Assembly (NCBI RefSeq): GCF_018873765.1
Contig: NC_057926.1
Span: 49,157,043-49,221,042, forward strand
Reading direction: 5' to 3'
Source: Telopea speciosissima
Taxonomy: Eukaryota; Streptophyta; Magnoliopsida; Proteales; Proteaceae
DNA length: 64,000 bases
Each line of letters begins with the position of its first letter. The first letter of the stretch is position 1. Below are positions 35,201 to 45,739 of the stretch, piece after piece. The translations under genes and the position numbers were made by a program. The notes below the pieces were generated by a model. The model was not told the DNA's origin. It ran no database searches and saw nothing but the letters and a program-made list of their open reading frames with translations.

Positions 35201-38200
35201 TTCTTTGCTACTTGGACACTTCATGCATACCTGGAGTACCCTTGCTAATACAAGATGACATGGGTATGGGTATGGTATATGTGTCTGGCACAAACTTATC
35301 AAAACACTTGGACAGGGTTTTGAAGGAGAATAAGAGTATTCCTTCTTTGGACACATATCTTTGCTATGTTTTGGGGGATAGGTGAACCTGACTTATTAAC
35401 TCATACCCATGCCTAGTCCCCTCTCCTGATCCCATGTATAGTGATTGATGCATTATGTTTTCCTAATTCTCATTTGAATGATTTTTTATTTCATGTCTCT
35501 TGCTGTCTTTCCCCGGCTTGTTTCTATATCCATATTTCATGTCTTACTTTTTCATGTCGTAAAAAAACTAAGGGGAAGAGTTCTCTGTGGGGGGAGCATG
35601 GTCCCTGCGCGTGCTCGGGGGCCAATGGAAATGTGTGCGGAAGCATCAGGCGGTCGGTCATTTCTGCCTTTCATGAGGGGTGGGGGCAGTCATTTTGACC
35701 CCTCTGTGTGTCGGTGTGAACGGTACACTCCCCCACAGGAAAGTGGGAAACAGTTCTCCAAAAACTAAAGATGAACAAAGAATGACTTTGCGGAGTTGTT
35801 CAACTTCAATATCTTTTATAGTTCAACTCTGCTTGTGCAGTTGCACACATATACGCTAGAATGATTGATACTTTTAAATCAATTTTGATCATATTTACAG
35901 CCAAACAGAATAAACATGTTATGCTTCCACTCTACTTTTTTCAGATGGACAAATTTAATAATTCTTATATTTAACTGTACATGTGTTATCCCTGTTAGAA
36001 TGGTGAATAGTTTTGTGTATGCATGATGAATAATTCTCACAGGGATGAGACTATAATGGAAAAATTTGTTTGCATCTTTTTTGCATACATTTTTCTCTTA
36101 TATCATTTAACGTGCATGGTTGGATTTTGTGATTAATATAGGTATATGACGATACCACTGAAGGCAAGAAAGTCTGCACTTATTACAACTTGGACTCCAT
36201 TCCTGTGATTCTTGTTATTGATCCCATCACAGGACAAAAAATGTGGTCATGGAATGGAATGATCCATCCAGACCGTTTATTGGAGGTATGATTTGCATAA
36301 TTTCTGGAAATGTTTGATCCATACCACAGATACCTTGACTTATTTGGGAGTACTTAGTAATCTCAAATTCTCAATTACCAGAGGTTGACTGTAATTTTCT
36401 TTTCAATTAGTTAGGTTCGAGATAAAGTTTTGATTCTTCTCTAGCTCTAAATTTTATTTTGCCCTTTTGTGTAGGATCTACTACCATTCATGGATGGTGG
36501 CCCCAAGAACCACCATATCACTCATCCTCATAAACGTCCACGGGAGAGTCCTCAGAAATCTACCCAAAAAGCACAAGGTATGACCAGGTTAGCATTTGAT
36601 TGGTGTTGTATTTTCATGGTGCAGCCTTTGGTCCAGAAGTATTAATACTGACAAGTAAACAAAAACGCTATGAAAGAAGTGAAGTATCAACAAACTGAAG
36701 TTTTTGGCCCATTTAGAATATTACACCTATTTGTTTTCTGGCCAGGAAAACTACTTGCCAGTACAGCTACCGCCGATGAATTTTTGAGACAATCTACAGC
36801 TATAATGCAGAATTTATCTACATGAAGACGAGACTATAAAATTCATATGTTTGAGATTCAGTGTTTTTATTTGTCCTGTTCATTACTTTTTTTATTTTTA
36901 CTTTAAAAAAAAACCTTCAATGATATGAACTGATGGGGTTTCTGAGGACTTTAAGGATTTAGGGTTAAGAAACCTCAAGTTTAATCAAAATCGCAGGGAT
37001 AGGAACCAAATCAGAACTGGAGATTTTCATTAAATTAGGATCTCTTCGGTTGGTTTTCTATTTCGATTTCAGGGGGAGATTTCAATTTTCGAGTGTGTTT
37101 GGTATGATTTTTGCACCTTATTTTTGGGAAATATAAATCATTAAAAGTAGAAATTCTGAAATAGCTGGAGAGCTATTTCGGAATTTCAATTTCATCTCTC
37201 TCTTGGTATCTACGCTCCCCACCCCCTCCCCTGCTACCTCCTCACCCTGCCCTCTCCCCCATCTCTCCCCACCCCTGTATTCAGTGGCCCCCTTTCGTTG
37301 CCCCTGCTCCTTCCCCCACCCTGCAACTGATTTTCATATCCTTCCCCTCCACCCCACCCCAACATGCAGCCTCCGACCACAACAACTCCACCCCACCTTC
37401 GTCACCCTGCAGCCAGTGGCCAACCTTTGTTGCCCCTGCTTTCTCCCCCTGCCCTGCAACCGCTTCTCGTATCCTTTCCTCCCTCCACCCTACCTTTGTC
37501 GTCCTTGCTCCCTCCCTGCCCTGCCCACCCTCCTCATCAGCTTGTCCAAGACCGACGACCTCTTCCTTCAATCAAGAGGCCTCTGGCCGTATCTGCAACC
37601 GCTGCTGCTATCAAAGTCAAAGAAAATAAAACTGCCAGAAATCCTTCTAAGTCCCTTCCTTTCCAAGTTGGTCATTGCTTTGCCCTTCATAAACCGGAGG
37701 CCAGGTACTCACTGATCATCGAAATCAATGTCTTCAATGATAGAGGCTGTGAAGCTCCAAAATGGATTTCTTATGCATCTTTGATTCCGGCAAGAGCTCC
37801 AAAATGGATTTCATATGCAACCAAGCAAATTCGATTTCTTGACCAAAAAACTATTCGTTGACTTGTTTTAAGAAACCAATCTGAAATTGAAATCAAAATC
37901 GAACCAAAGAGAGCCTTAACAAAGACAAGGTTAAGTAGTTAATTAGGGATGGGTAATGTCGCAGCAAAATCTGACTTAAAACTGATGGTCAGATCCTGAG
38001 TTGTAGAGGAATCCTACTTGAATTATGTTACCCAAGAACTGCAGAATCACAGTACAGATTTTAGTGCTTCAAACCATAATTTAATGAAGGTAATAATCAG
38101 TGATTAATAGTAAACAGAGATTCAGAAATCAAAATTATTTACCAGTTTCAGGAAATCCAGATTAGAAGAATTGGAGTTGAAATAGGATTCCAGAAAATCG

Positions 38201-41200
38201 ATGGCTAAACTAATAAACAGAAATTGCATTCAATCTAGATCTAGAAACAACAATCCAGAATAGAAAACTGCGCATAAGGAAGAAGGAAAATTGACTAACA
38301 GATTGATAAGCCAGCAAGGCAAAACAGAATTAGAATGTATAAAGAAACTAACATGCGCAGAAAGGAAAAGTTCAGATCTGACCTGTTTCAATTGCTGAAA
38401 AGGGAAGATAGATAAGAGAGTATAACATTCAGGAATCCACCTGATTATAATCTGTTGAATCCACGGCAGAAAACACTACTAAATCCAAAGTATTCCATTA
38501 CTGAGTCCACAGAAGAATACTCTTGAATCCCACAAGAGAACCTGAGATCCACAGACCAAAGTAGCAGCCAAAGCCTATCGTCATTAATAAATTTGTGGGT
38601 AGGACTCTAGCCCTGTACATTTACATTATATAGAACAATGCCAGACAGGCTCAAAGTCAGAAAAGGAAGACCTAAACCAATCTTGAGCTGAAAAGGAAAC
38701 TGACTGGGAAACTGAAATAAGAAAACAGCTTGAAAACAGGATTGAAATTATATTAACCTATTCCAGCCTGACTACTGGCAACATAACAAGAATAATAAAT
38801 TAAAGAAAGTAGAGTCCGAAATAGATCCTACAATGGCTGGTTCCTTGGGTGAACCAGAACTGAACCACAGGGTCTGTAAAGAACAAGATAACTGCTTCAA
38901 AGTTGGACCAGACCAAACAGCAGGCCATTCTGGCCTGTTTTCTTTTCTTTCTTCTGCTGATATAACTGGAATACTGATTCATGCACATTAATATGGTATG
39001 TTAACATGCACTATGACCAATTTGATTTGTCTTAGATTTGGTAGCTAAACATGTCAAGTTCCAGATAAAAGCAAATGTCTATTGTTCAGGGGAGGAGAGT
39101 TTATTCACACTTCTTAAATGAAAGTCTTCTCTGGTTTTAGATAGTGTGATAGAGATTGAGTCTGAATCGCTTTCTAGTTCTGTTTTACTTCACAATTCTG
39201 TTTTAGATACATATAAGGAGGTTCAGTCTAAATATGCATATAATTGAAGAACAGATTAGAGATTTGAATAATGGAATGAAAGTTTGAGTTGAGTTTACCC
39301 GGTTGTGGAGTTTCTGTGAGCAAAGGGTTGGCCTAGGTCCTACACATCTCTCCTTTCCTCATCATCAACTCTGCTCTCTCCCTCTCTCTCTACACACACA
39401 CACACACACACACACACCATCTTCTAATCCTTTTTCACCCTGATATCTAGTCTATTTTAAATTTTAAACTGTAATACTCATTACCCATTACATACCCCAC
39501 AACTATGTTTTTGCTTTTTCTCTGAACTGCGAGAGTTGAGAGTCCATTAGAAGCATTTGAGAAATTGAAAAATGACCAACCACACTGCGCCCCATCAAAA
39601 GTAGTACCCAGTGCTGGGGATTTTGCCAGCTTCTTTCTAAATGCCTTATTTGGATCATTTCTTTTATTTTTGATTGAATTCTCTGGTATTTCTGATTTTT
39701 TTGAATCCTTTTGTTTTAAGTGGTTATCTTGATCGATTGAAGCACAGTATTCCTTCAATCTTTATACCCTTTCAAAGATTGAACACTCAAAAGTTCAATC
39801 TGACATCTGAAGCCTAATCTTCTCTGTTTCCTAAATTTCCTTGGTCCATTATTTGTGTGATGAAATTCTCAAACAAGGATTGCTCTCTTGTAGAGCTCAT
39901 GTTTGCTCATATCCAACAGTTCCAGTGTTCAGCATGTGCTCAGTTATGCAAAAGACTCTTTGAGCTTTGGTACAACATGCTTAGCTTCAATCCTTTTATT
40001 ATGAAAATTTTGAAGTGGGGCTTCAGATCCTGTACGGGTTCAGTGGAGCTATATCTAGACATGTGTAGTGGGGATTGACGAACCGTTCCTGCATAAGAGA
40101 TTGCCAAGGCCAAGAATTAGCCTGGTTCCAAGTTATTTACACTTCCCCCTCCCCCGCCCCACCCCACCCCACCCCACCCCACCCCATCCAAAAAGAAAAT
40201 AAAAAAAATTGGAGATTAATTTGCAATGTTAATTGGGGAGGTAAGATATTTTAGGGTAAAGCTCTGAAGTTTCACTTGTAACTTGTTTGAAGGTTAAAAT
40301 TTATTTGAATGCATGATCCTGTGAGGAATTTACCTAAGTATGAGTGTATGACCCATTTGATGATCAATCCTTCTCTATGCATGCTACATGAGGCTGTTTG
40401 GAAATGGTGCCACAGAACTGGTTGTACATGATACTTTAACCCAGTCGCAAGAAGTTCTCTGTGATCAGAGGAGCATACTATGTGAGAAGGTTTGACAACA
40501 GTGTAAATGTGTTGGGATCTAGCATGTGTGCGAAGAATCCAATTTGATCTATGATCATGCATGTGTTGAACTCGGGGTAGATGCATCTGGTTCTAAAGCT
40601 ATATTCCGTTATTCCCTCTCAACTGTCCTTGGACAGCATAATAGCAATTAGCATACTATGGATTACCATCATTACTATGAAACATTTCAACATTACTACA
40701 TTTATTTACATGGATTATGGATGTGTAGAATAGACTTCGTATTATGGCCCATTGTTGATATGATATAATCTTAAACATTTGTAATTCTAATGATTTGATG
40801 TATTTGAATATTTTGTTTTTGTACCAAATCTGTCCTGCACACCTTTTCCTGCAGCATAAGTTTGATCTAATGGAAGTGTGTTGGAAACTTATTTCTTTGA
40901 CCCTTTATCGAATCTTAAAAGTTACCAGAATTCCTAAAAATGTGTCGTTAGTTTTTAATGGAATTTTCTTCCTTTTCCTCTTTTTAGTCTTTTAAGATCT
41001 TTCTATTCATTCTTCTTTTGATCTTCCTTGCTTGCTCTATCAGTCACAGATGATGCTAATGAGGAAGATGAAGAATTGCGGCTAGCGCTGGCAGCTTCTT
41101 TGGGAAGCAAAAAAGAGCCCATCAACTTTACTTCTACTAATGCAGCAGATGATTCCAATTTGGACAAGGAAGCTGAGACATGCTCTACCAAGAAGTATAC

Positions 41201-41632
41201 ATATCCATCTCTTCCTGAAGAACCCAAAGGTGACAGAAACCTCCTTTGCAGGGTCGGAATTCGTCTTCCTGATGGTCGTAGGGTTCAGAGAAATTTCCTT
41301 CTGAAGGACCCAGTAAAGGTATGAATTTTCAGAAAGTTTATTCCTAAAAAATGTTGAGTAAGATGTTCCAACCATCCTTAATCATAGGTTTTCTTTTGAC
41401 CACTGACCTTACTGAATGCTACAAATGGTTGTGTTTCATTCATGGTTACGTTTGTTGATTGTTTCAGTTGCTGTGGTCCTTCTGCTACTCTCAGCTCGAA
41501 GAAGCAGAGACTCGCCCATTCCGCTTAACACAAGCAATCCCAGGAGCTTCAAAGTCTTTGGACTATGAGAGCGTACTAACCTTTGAGTTGTCGGGCCTTG
41601 CGAACTCGATGATCTCAGTTACTTGGGAATGA
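23245..41632 (+). CDS. PUX7: UBX domain-containing protein 7-like (PUX7), CDC48 adaptor
   Basis: Ten exons join in frame to 456 codons: 23245-23346, 27270-27397, 27683-27793, 28749-28944, 31974-32051, 32143-32211, 36142-36285, 36475-36577, 41044-41318 and 41468-41632. Domains in order: UBA-like (residues about 10-50, MVSSFLEIAVGQSAETARQF then LEEAIQLFYVG), UAS thioredoxin-like (about 162-290, RPPFALMLHG, DKWLVVNLQS, SIPVILVIDPITG), a ubiquitin-interacting motif (318-332, EDEELRLALAASL) and a C-terminal UBX (about 374-456, VGIRLPDGRRVQR to SMISVTWE). From family knowledge such proteins bind ubiquitinated substrates and dock them on the AAA ATPase CDC48/p97 in cytosol and nucleus. The length fits the plant PUX7 type. 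Coding sequence is 1.4 kb of 18.4 kb; introns 1, 4, 6 and 8 (3-4.5 kb each) are packed with transposons. No exon has a frameshift, so it looks functional. Confidence 0.94.
24258..25443. mobile_element. Mutator-like element in intron 1 of the UBX gene
   Basis: Long inverted termini: 24258-24370 matches the reverse complement of 25335-25443 over about 110 bp at roughly 80% identity by eye. It includes the shared block CAGCAGATGGCGACACTTGG and GGATCGAG(C/T)TGGAA. Long termini suit the Mutator superfamily. No 9-bp target duplication was convincing, and no transposase frame lies inside. Confidence 0.7.
24482..24665. repeat. Tandem repeats inside the Mutator-like element
   Basis: GCAGAATTGTAATTAA, AAAGTTGAATGGCAAAC and TAGTAGATAAATCA recur two to three times in the same order with a period of about 90 bp. 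The nearby block GATGGAGAGAAGGATTTC is also duplicated at about 25228 and 25298. Confidence 0.75.
25586..25740. mobile_element. Palindromic MITE in intron 1 of the UBX gene
   Basis: TTATCACCTCCAATT with CCTCCAATTCCTC at the left is the inverted match of GAGGAATTGGAGG and AATTGGAGGGGATAA at the right, about 35 bp per arm. The centre carries GGATGGTCATTTCTGCCCCC, shared with the CAGACACATGGG families. Confidence 0.75.
28128..28251 (-). mobile_element. tRNA-derived SINE, second family, in intron 3 of the UBX gene
   Basis: The reverse complement gives AGTGCAGTTGGTGAGCTGTG, CTTCATGCCCATGCTCACC and AGGAGGTCTCGAGTTCGAGT, matching 15508-15630, and ends in a C tract (plus-strand G run at 28135-28146). 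Confidence 0.72.
28296..28503. mobile_element. hAT-like MITE, TCGAAACC-word family, in intron 3 of the UBX gene
   Basis: Starts CAAGGATCGATTTCTCGG, ends CCGAGATTTAGTTCCATG, 208 bp. Flanks ACCTATAT (28288-28295) and ACCTGTAT (28504-28511) match at seven of eight. The interior iterates GGTTTCG/CGAAACC words. Confidence 0.82.
30396..30925 (-). mobile_element. RTE-type LINE, 3' end, in intron 4 of the UBX gene
   Basis: The minus strand encodes one open stretch with MRMLRWMYGKTIKDKVRNG, HLRWYGHFQRRPEDA, KRGRGRPKMTIGEVGRNDMH and AKIHVADPI, the RTE C-terminal segment. It ends in a TTG microsatellite tail (CAA repeats at 30400-30421 on the plus strand), the usual simple tail of RTE elements. It is in antisense to the host gene. 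Confidence 0.85.
30950..31115. mobile_element. GGGCC-word element in intron 4 of the UBX gene
   Basis: CAGGGCTGGGCCTGGG, CAGGGCCGGGCTGGGC and CCCGGCCCGTTGACATCC are present. The right end, GACATCCTA, is the inverse of the TAGG-type start of this group. It directly abuts the RTE fragment. Confidence 0.5.
32940..33905 (+). mobile_element. RTE-type LINE fragment in intron 6 of the UBX gene
   Basis: Broken frames give FIDLGKAYDRVPKELI (about 32955), then GKFYRTAIRPEMMYGAECWA, EMRMLRWMSGKTRKDK and a 3' end at GACCCCATTTAGTTCGG. The reverse transcriptase core between them is shortened and the FADD motif is lost. Sense to the host gene. Confidence 0.82.
33929..34062 (+). mobile_element. Au-like SINE, 3' part, in intron 6 of the UBX gene
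   Basis: It ends GGCGGGAGCCTTGTGCACTG then GGTACGCCCTTTTT, the best conserved 3' terminus of the family here. The 5' half has a GGTTCAGAAACCTTG segment but lacks clear promoter boxes. Confidence 0.7.
34270..35110 (-). mobile_element. Possible LTR-like repeat in intron 6 of the UBX gene
   Basis: The minus strand carries GAATGAATAAAAATTGAG, which looks like a poly-A signal region, after a GC-richer stretch. The layout suggests an LTR, but I find no matching partner or coding part in the window. Confidence 0.25.
35575..35760. mobile_element. Palindromic MITE, diverged, in intron 6 of the UBX gene
   Basis: AGTTCTCTGTGGGGGGAG on the left faces CTCCCCCACAGGAAAGTGGG and AGTTCTC on the right. The centre has GGTCATTTCTGCC and CAGTCATTTTGACCCC as in the other copies. 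Confidence 0.6.
36746..36825 (+). other. Candidate alternative terminal exon of the UBX gene
   Basis: A TTTTCTGGCCAG acceptor is followed by an open stretch that continues exon 8 in the correct phase (G split codon), reading GKLLASTATADEFLRQSTAI then a short tail and a TGA at 36823. Used after exon 8 it would give a 336-aa protein with UBA and UAS but without UIM and UBX. Only phase and acceptor support it; no transcript evidence. Confidence 0.3.
37038..37915. mobile_element. PIF/Harbinger-like element in intron 8 of the UBX gene
   Basis: Inverted termini GGATCTCTTCGGTT and the reverse complement of AACCAAAGAGAGCC, extending about 35 bp to ATTTC(G/A)ATTTCAG. Flanked on both sides by TTA (37035-37037 and 37916-37918). 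The 878-bp body is C-rich on the plus strand at 37210-37560, which opens long but meaningless frames. No transposase. Confidence 0.8.
37919..39440. other. Repeat-like intron 8 sequence, unassigned
   Basis: 37950-38990 has the texture of an old LTR or internal retroelement region on the minus strand, without diagnostic motifs. A CA microsatellite lies at 39393-39417. Confidence 0.3.
40146..40187 (+). repeat. CACCC microsatellite in intron 8 of the UBX gene
   Basis: About six tandem CCCCA pentamers after a C-rich lead. G-rich on the minus strand. Confidence 0.85.
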
Positions 41633-42860
41633 GAAGGTTGTATTAATCGATTAAAAAAATAATAATAAAGAAATGAAAGGGTCATTTTGTATTTGGGAAC
41701 TTGGAGCTTTATGTCTTTGGCTGCTGAAACTGCAGGGAAGAACTCTCTGAGTGATTATCCATTCATCCTTTTTTTATGATCTTGGTCCTTGTTTGACGAA
41801 GGGGTTGGGTGTTTGGTTCATACTTAGGACTCTTTCGTTTTTTTTCATTGTAAATATTTATGTTCTTTCATAAGGTGATGGCTACGGAACTTTTACTTCC
41901 TTCTCCATTCTTGGATATTTCACCTCTTTCTTATGATCTCTATGATTCAGTGTAGTGCAAGGGAAATAGAAGGAAGGGAAGTAAAATAAAAAAAATATTG
42001 TGCAAACTTTTGTTTTATCATTATTTCATATGATTTGTAATTAACTTCAAAATGTTTTATCTGTTTATTAAACAACACATCGGAACCCAAATTCCAGAAA
42101 CCAAAGACATTGATCAGACAGAATTAATTAACCTGGAGAATGGGTTATTTGAGAGATGCGTCTTGGGAGAGATGATATGGAAGCCATGGAAGCAAAATTG
42201 GTTGGAAGCGAAACAAAGCTTTGAGCTCTGTAATTACAAATTTGCGCATAACTATTTGTTCAGAAAGACCAAGGATTCAAACACACAGACTTTCAGAATA
42301 GTAGAATCAGGATTTAGAAACAATGTCTAAGCAAAAGCAGCTTAATAACCAACAAAAACTCAAAAAGTAGAGACATTAAACGGTGCTAGCAGCAAAATAC
42401 AAGTCCATTATTTTTCCAACCACAGAGCTTCACAATCTTCAAGGTTTAGTTAAAGAACCTGCAACTGCAAAGCCAAACCACTTCGTTTCTCCTCATATCC
42501 TCCCATCGGCCGCATCCCATTGTCTTCTGGCCTTCATTGTCCACTCTACTCTCGTCCGAAAATCAAAAGAAAACAAGGATGATCGCTTTCCTAGTTTTGT
42601 AGCTCTCACGGTCTCACCTCAAGTTCACTCATAGGTGGAGTTCTGTCTCATCGTCTTCGAGACTTCGGCAGCTTCGGTGAATTATCATCAGAAATGGAAG
42701 ATTACGTCGAGATCATCCACTTGGACAAAGACGGCATTGATCACCTACGTTGATCGATGTTTCTTAGTACTTACTTCTAACTCTGTAGCCATGGCATAGT
42801 TCTACATTAATGACTTCGGGCTACATAAAGCTTCAGAGTAGAGGAAGTAGCTAAATTATA
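41633..42860. other. Downstream of the UBX gene; two unrecognised open stretches
   Basis: About 250 bp after the stop are probably 3' untranslated, with AATAATAATAAAG at 41657. Two plus-strand frames at 42052-42330 (92 codons) and 42383-42634 (83 codons) match nothing I know. The short frame MEDYVEIIHLDKDGIDHL at 42690-42745 looks protein-like but ends at once. They may be remnants of a lost gene. Confidence 0.35.
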
Positions 42861-43075
42861 AAATATGCCATTTTTGAGGAAGCAAACAAGCATCTCATTT
42901 GTACAATGTCAGTTTAAAACTGAATAGAGGAAGTAGCTAAATTACAAAATATGCCATTTTTGTATTTTATATTCCATCTCCATTTGATAGCATTTTGATA
43001 ATTTTAATAAAATTTTGAATCAAAGTTTGAGAAACTTTCCTTGCTTATCATGGATAAAAATTTGGCCATTGAGAT
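42838..43075. repeat. Short direct repeat inside a dispersed repeat
   Basis: AGAGGAAGTAGCTAAATTA followed by AAAATATGCCATTTTT occurs at 42838 and again at 42925. The segment 42903-43075 is an inverted relative of 2384-2530 (shared CCATTTGATAG and TTTAATAAAATTTTG stretches). Confidence 0.65.
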
Positions 43076-43364
43076 ATATATGGGGTCCTCTAAAATCTGT
43101 TATCATTAAGTTTGTTAAGTGGCTTCCCTCTCTCATATATCTATCTCTATTCTACTAGATCTAGGACACTCCACATTCTCCAACTACCAAATATTCCTAC
43201 TAATACATTCCTTTTGCTACTAAAATAAATAAACTTTTTTTCTTTTCTTTCTTTCTTTCTTTTATGGTTTTAAATCATGTCTTCAATTATATCTTAAACA
43301 TATTTTTGAACGACCTCCCAATGTTTATGAAACTAAGAGTTTGGAATCAAAATATTCAATCGGA

Positions 43365-43728
43365 TGTTAGCAATGTTATTGGTGAAGCCTGATCTTAGTC
43401 TAAAAAGTGTTGTGGTGATTCTTCGGTGGGTCGTTTTGAAGCTAGAATGGCCATAAAGTACATATATTAGTGTCGGCACTAACCCCTGTAGAGCTCGTTG
43501 AGATCTTGGTTTTCTTATATAATGTTGTTATCTCTTTGAGAGATGTGAGAGTGAGGATTTATATTTTTTGCTTAGAAAAAATAGTGGAATCTTTTTATCG
43601 CTCCACCGTGGACGTAACCTTCCTTCATAGGGGTGAACCACGTGAATCTTGTCTTGTGTTCTTGCTCTTCTCTTCCTCTTAGTTTTTCTTCTACAAAAAG
43701 TGTTATTCTAGACGTTGTTTTTCTAACA
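43365..43728 (+). mobile_element. Solo copia-type LTR inside the foldback terminus
   Basis: 364 bp beginning TGTTAGCAATG and ending TTTTCTAACA, so its ends are inverted (TGTTAG and CTAACA). It carries CACCGTGGACGTAACC and GAACCACGTGAATC, the conserved plant copia LTR motifs. It interrupts sequence that is continuous in the other foldback termini (break after AGAGTTTGGAATCAAAAT). No 5-bp duplication was confirmed. Confidence 0.65.
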
Positions 43729-43906
43729 AGCAAGAATAACGTTAAACTTCCTTTCCATTAAACGAGTCCATGTGAACCCAAACTCAGACGTTGTAGTTTG
43801 ATTACTGAATATAGAGATACAATAGTCATGGGTTCTCTGTCCCTTCTTCTTCTTCCTCCCTATAAAAATCTTTGGCCATCATAGGTATACAATGATCACG
43901 ACCACA

Positions 43907-44115
43907 CAAGGTTTTTAAACCAGAAATTGGTGATGGAATGCCGATTCTGAATCAGATCGGATCTAAATTGGCTGGAATCAGCCCCAATAACACTAGAATC
44001 GGCCATTATTCACCGATTCAGGGGAATCCTGTCATGAATATACTGATTTAGAACGGCAGAATTTAGAATTGGACCCAGCCGATTCCCGATCCAATTCACC
44101 AATTTTGAAACCCTA
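43907..44115. mobile_element. hAT-like MITE, AATCGG-word family, in terminus A
   Basis: CAAGGTTTTTAAACCAG at the left and CCAATTTTGAAACCCTA at the right, 209 bp. Flanks CGACCACA (43899-43906) and CAACCACA (44116-44123) match at seven of eight. The interior iterates GAATCGG/CCGATTC. The same insertion is in the other three termini. Confidence 0.8.
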
Positions 44116-44812
44116 CAACCACAACAACATCACAAACCCAAACCAATAATAAGTAGATAGAAAAAAGATAAAAAAAAAAAAAAAAACACGCAAGGTAACT
44201 AATGGGAACAAGAATCAAGAATACAACACTGCTAATCTCTTTCATCAAACTTGTAATTTACTCCGCCATTTTGCGTGAATCTATAAAAGTAGAAATCTTC
44301 AAGTCCAGGCCTGACTCTCTCTATGTGCTCTTCGGGCCGGATGATTGGGTGTATCTTCACGTTCACAACCTGTCCATTGGTATAGTAGGGTAATTAGGCG
44401 ATCGATGGATCCGGTCCTCTCTCACATGCACACACTAGACCAAATGGACCAGATTGTGAACGTAAAGATGCCCCAATCTTGACCACCTTTGATAATGGTT
44501 TTCAGGGAAGATGCATGCCCCAGGGTACACCCTCAAATCTTGACACACCTCCCTACGACTCATTATACTCTAGGGTTAGAGAGAGATTTTAAGGAGAGGG
44601 AGAGGATCTGAGAAAAAAAAATGAGAAGATTGATCACAGAGATAGGATCTGAGAAACCAAAAAAAAAAGGAAATGAGAAGATTAGACATTGTTACTTTGT
44701 TAGTAAGAAAAGAAATAGGAATGATTACAGATCTTAGGAGAGAGAGAGAGAGAGAGAGAGAGACTTAATAGGAATATTTGGTAGTTGAAGAGGGAGAGAA
44801 ATGAGAGACTAA

Positions 44813-45739
44813 TGTTACAAACATAAAGTATTGGGTAATTGTATTACAATTCTTACAAATAATTGAAACAACAATTACAATACAATAGATTAAGCGGTAG
44901 AAACTAGGTTTGACCTTTGGCTGAAATGAGAAGACCAAAGCTTGAATTTGATGTAGAACCACACCGCAACAACTTGAACAAGCTTGAGGTTGAGTCACAC
45001 TTGTGGTGCTGCCTTTAAGGTAATTGATGCCTCCTACTGCCAAGGAGTGTTCGCACCACTACCCCAAGATAAAACAACCTCCAACTAGAAGATGAAGCAG
45101 TCCTTCTAGTCCCTTGAAGGAGCCAAGAGCTTCAACACAGAACCCTCTAACACACTTAGAAGAAAAGAGAGAGAGAGAATAATACTCCTAGTGATTGCTA
45201 AGTATGGGCATGAACATGTATCCAAAGATGTCTCTTACAAAGCAATTGGTTGGGTTTATATAGGCCCAAGACCAATCCTTGCATTCCCTTGGAATTCTCA
45301 AGAATAACCATCCACTTATGACCAAATTGAAGAAGAAGATTTATAGGCATGAATATGGACATGAATTGGAGGTTAATTCCAAATTCATGGTCATTCCCCA
45401 CTAAGGGTCATGAATGACCTTAAAATTCATTCATTCTCCACTAAGACCATAAAGGCCTTAAAACCCCATAAAATGGTCATTCTCCACTAAGGACCATAAA
45501 GGCCTTAATACCCATAAAGGAGAGACATCACCTATGGCCATGAATTGAGAAATCAATCTCATTCAATATCCTTGACCCACCTTCCCACTCATGATAGTGA
45601 CCATGAATAGACTTTAGGGTACCCATAGAATGTTACAACCTTTGGAATTACTTCTTTGATCACATGGGTCCCACACCATAATAAAGCAATCAAAAATTTT
45701 GAAACTTAAAATAAAATAAAATATATTTTAAATCTAACA
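44813..45739 (-). repeat. 3' LTR of the copia element
   Basis: 927 bp, TG to CA on either strand. Contains internal short repeats around TAAGGCCTT/ACCATAAAGGCC at 45440-45510. Longer than its partner by about 40 bp. Confidence 0.85.

Noticed and set aside
37203..37861. Overlapping plus-strand frames of 170 and 165 codons, Pro/Leu-rich
   Set aside because: They come from the C-rich core of a PIF/Harbinger-like element, are open in several frames at once and show no domain.
39447..39758. 103-codon minus-strand frame in intron 8 of the UBX gene
   Set aside because: No recognisable motif, antisense within an intron, and no second exon or promoter signal.
44741..44762. GA tract and other GA/CT, AC/TG microsatellites (for example 52502-52515, 52702-52730)
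   Set aside because: Ordinary simple repeats; they vary between foldback termini and need no separate explanation.
45440..45510. Regular short repeats that could suggest a CRISPR-like array
   Set aside because: They are short degenerate repeats inside a retrotransposon LTR in a plant nuclear genome; no spacers or cas genes.
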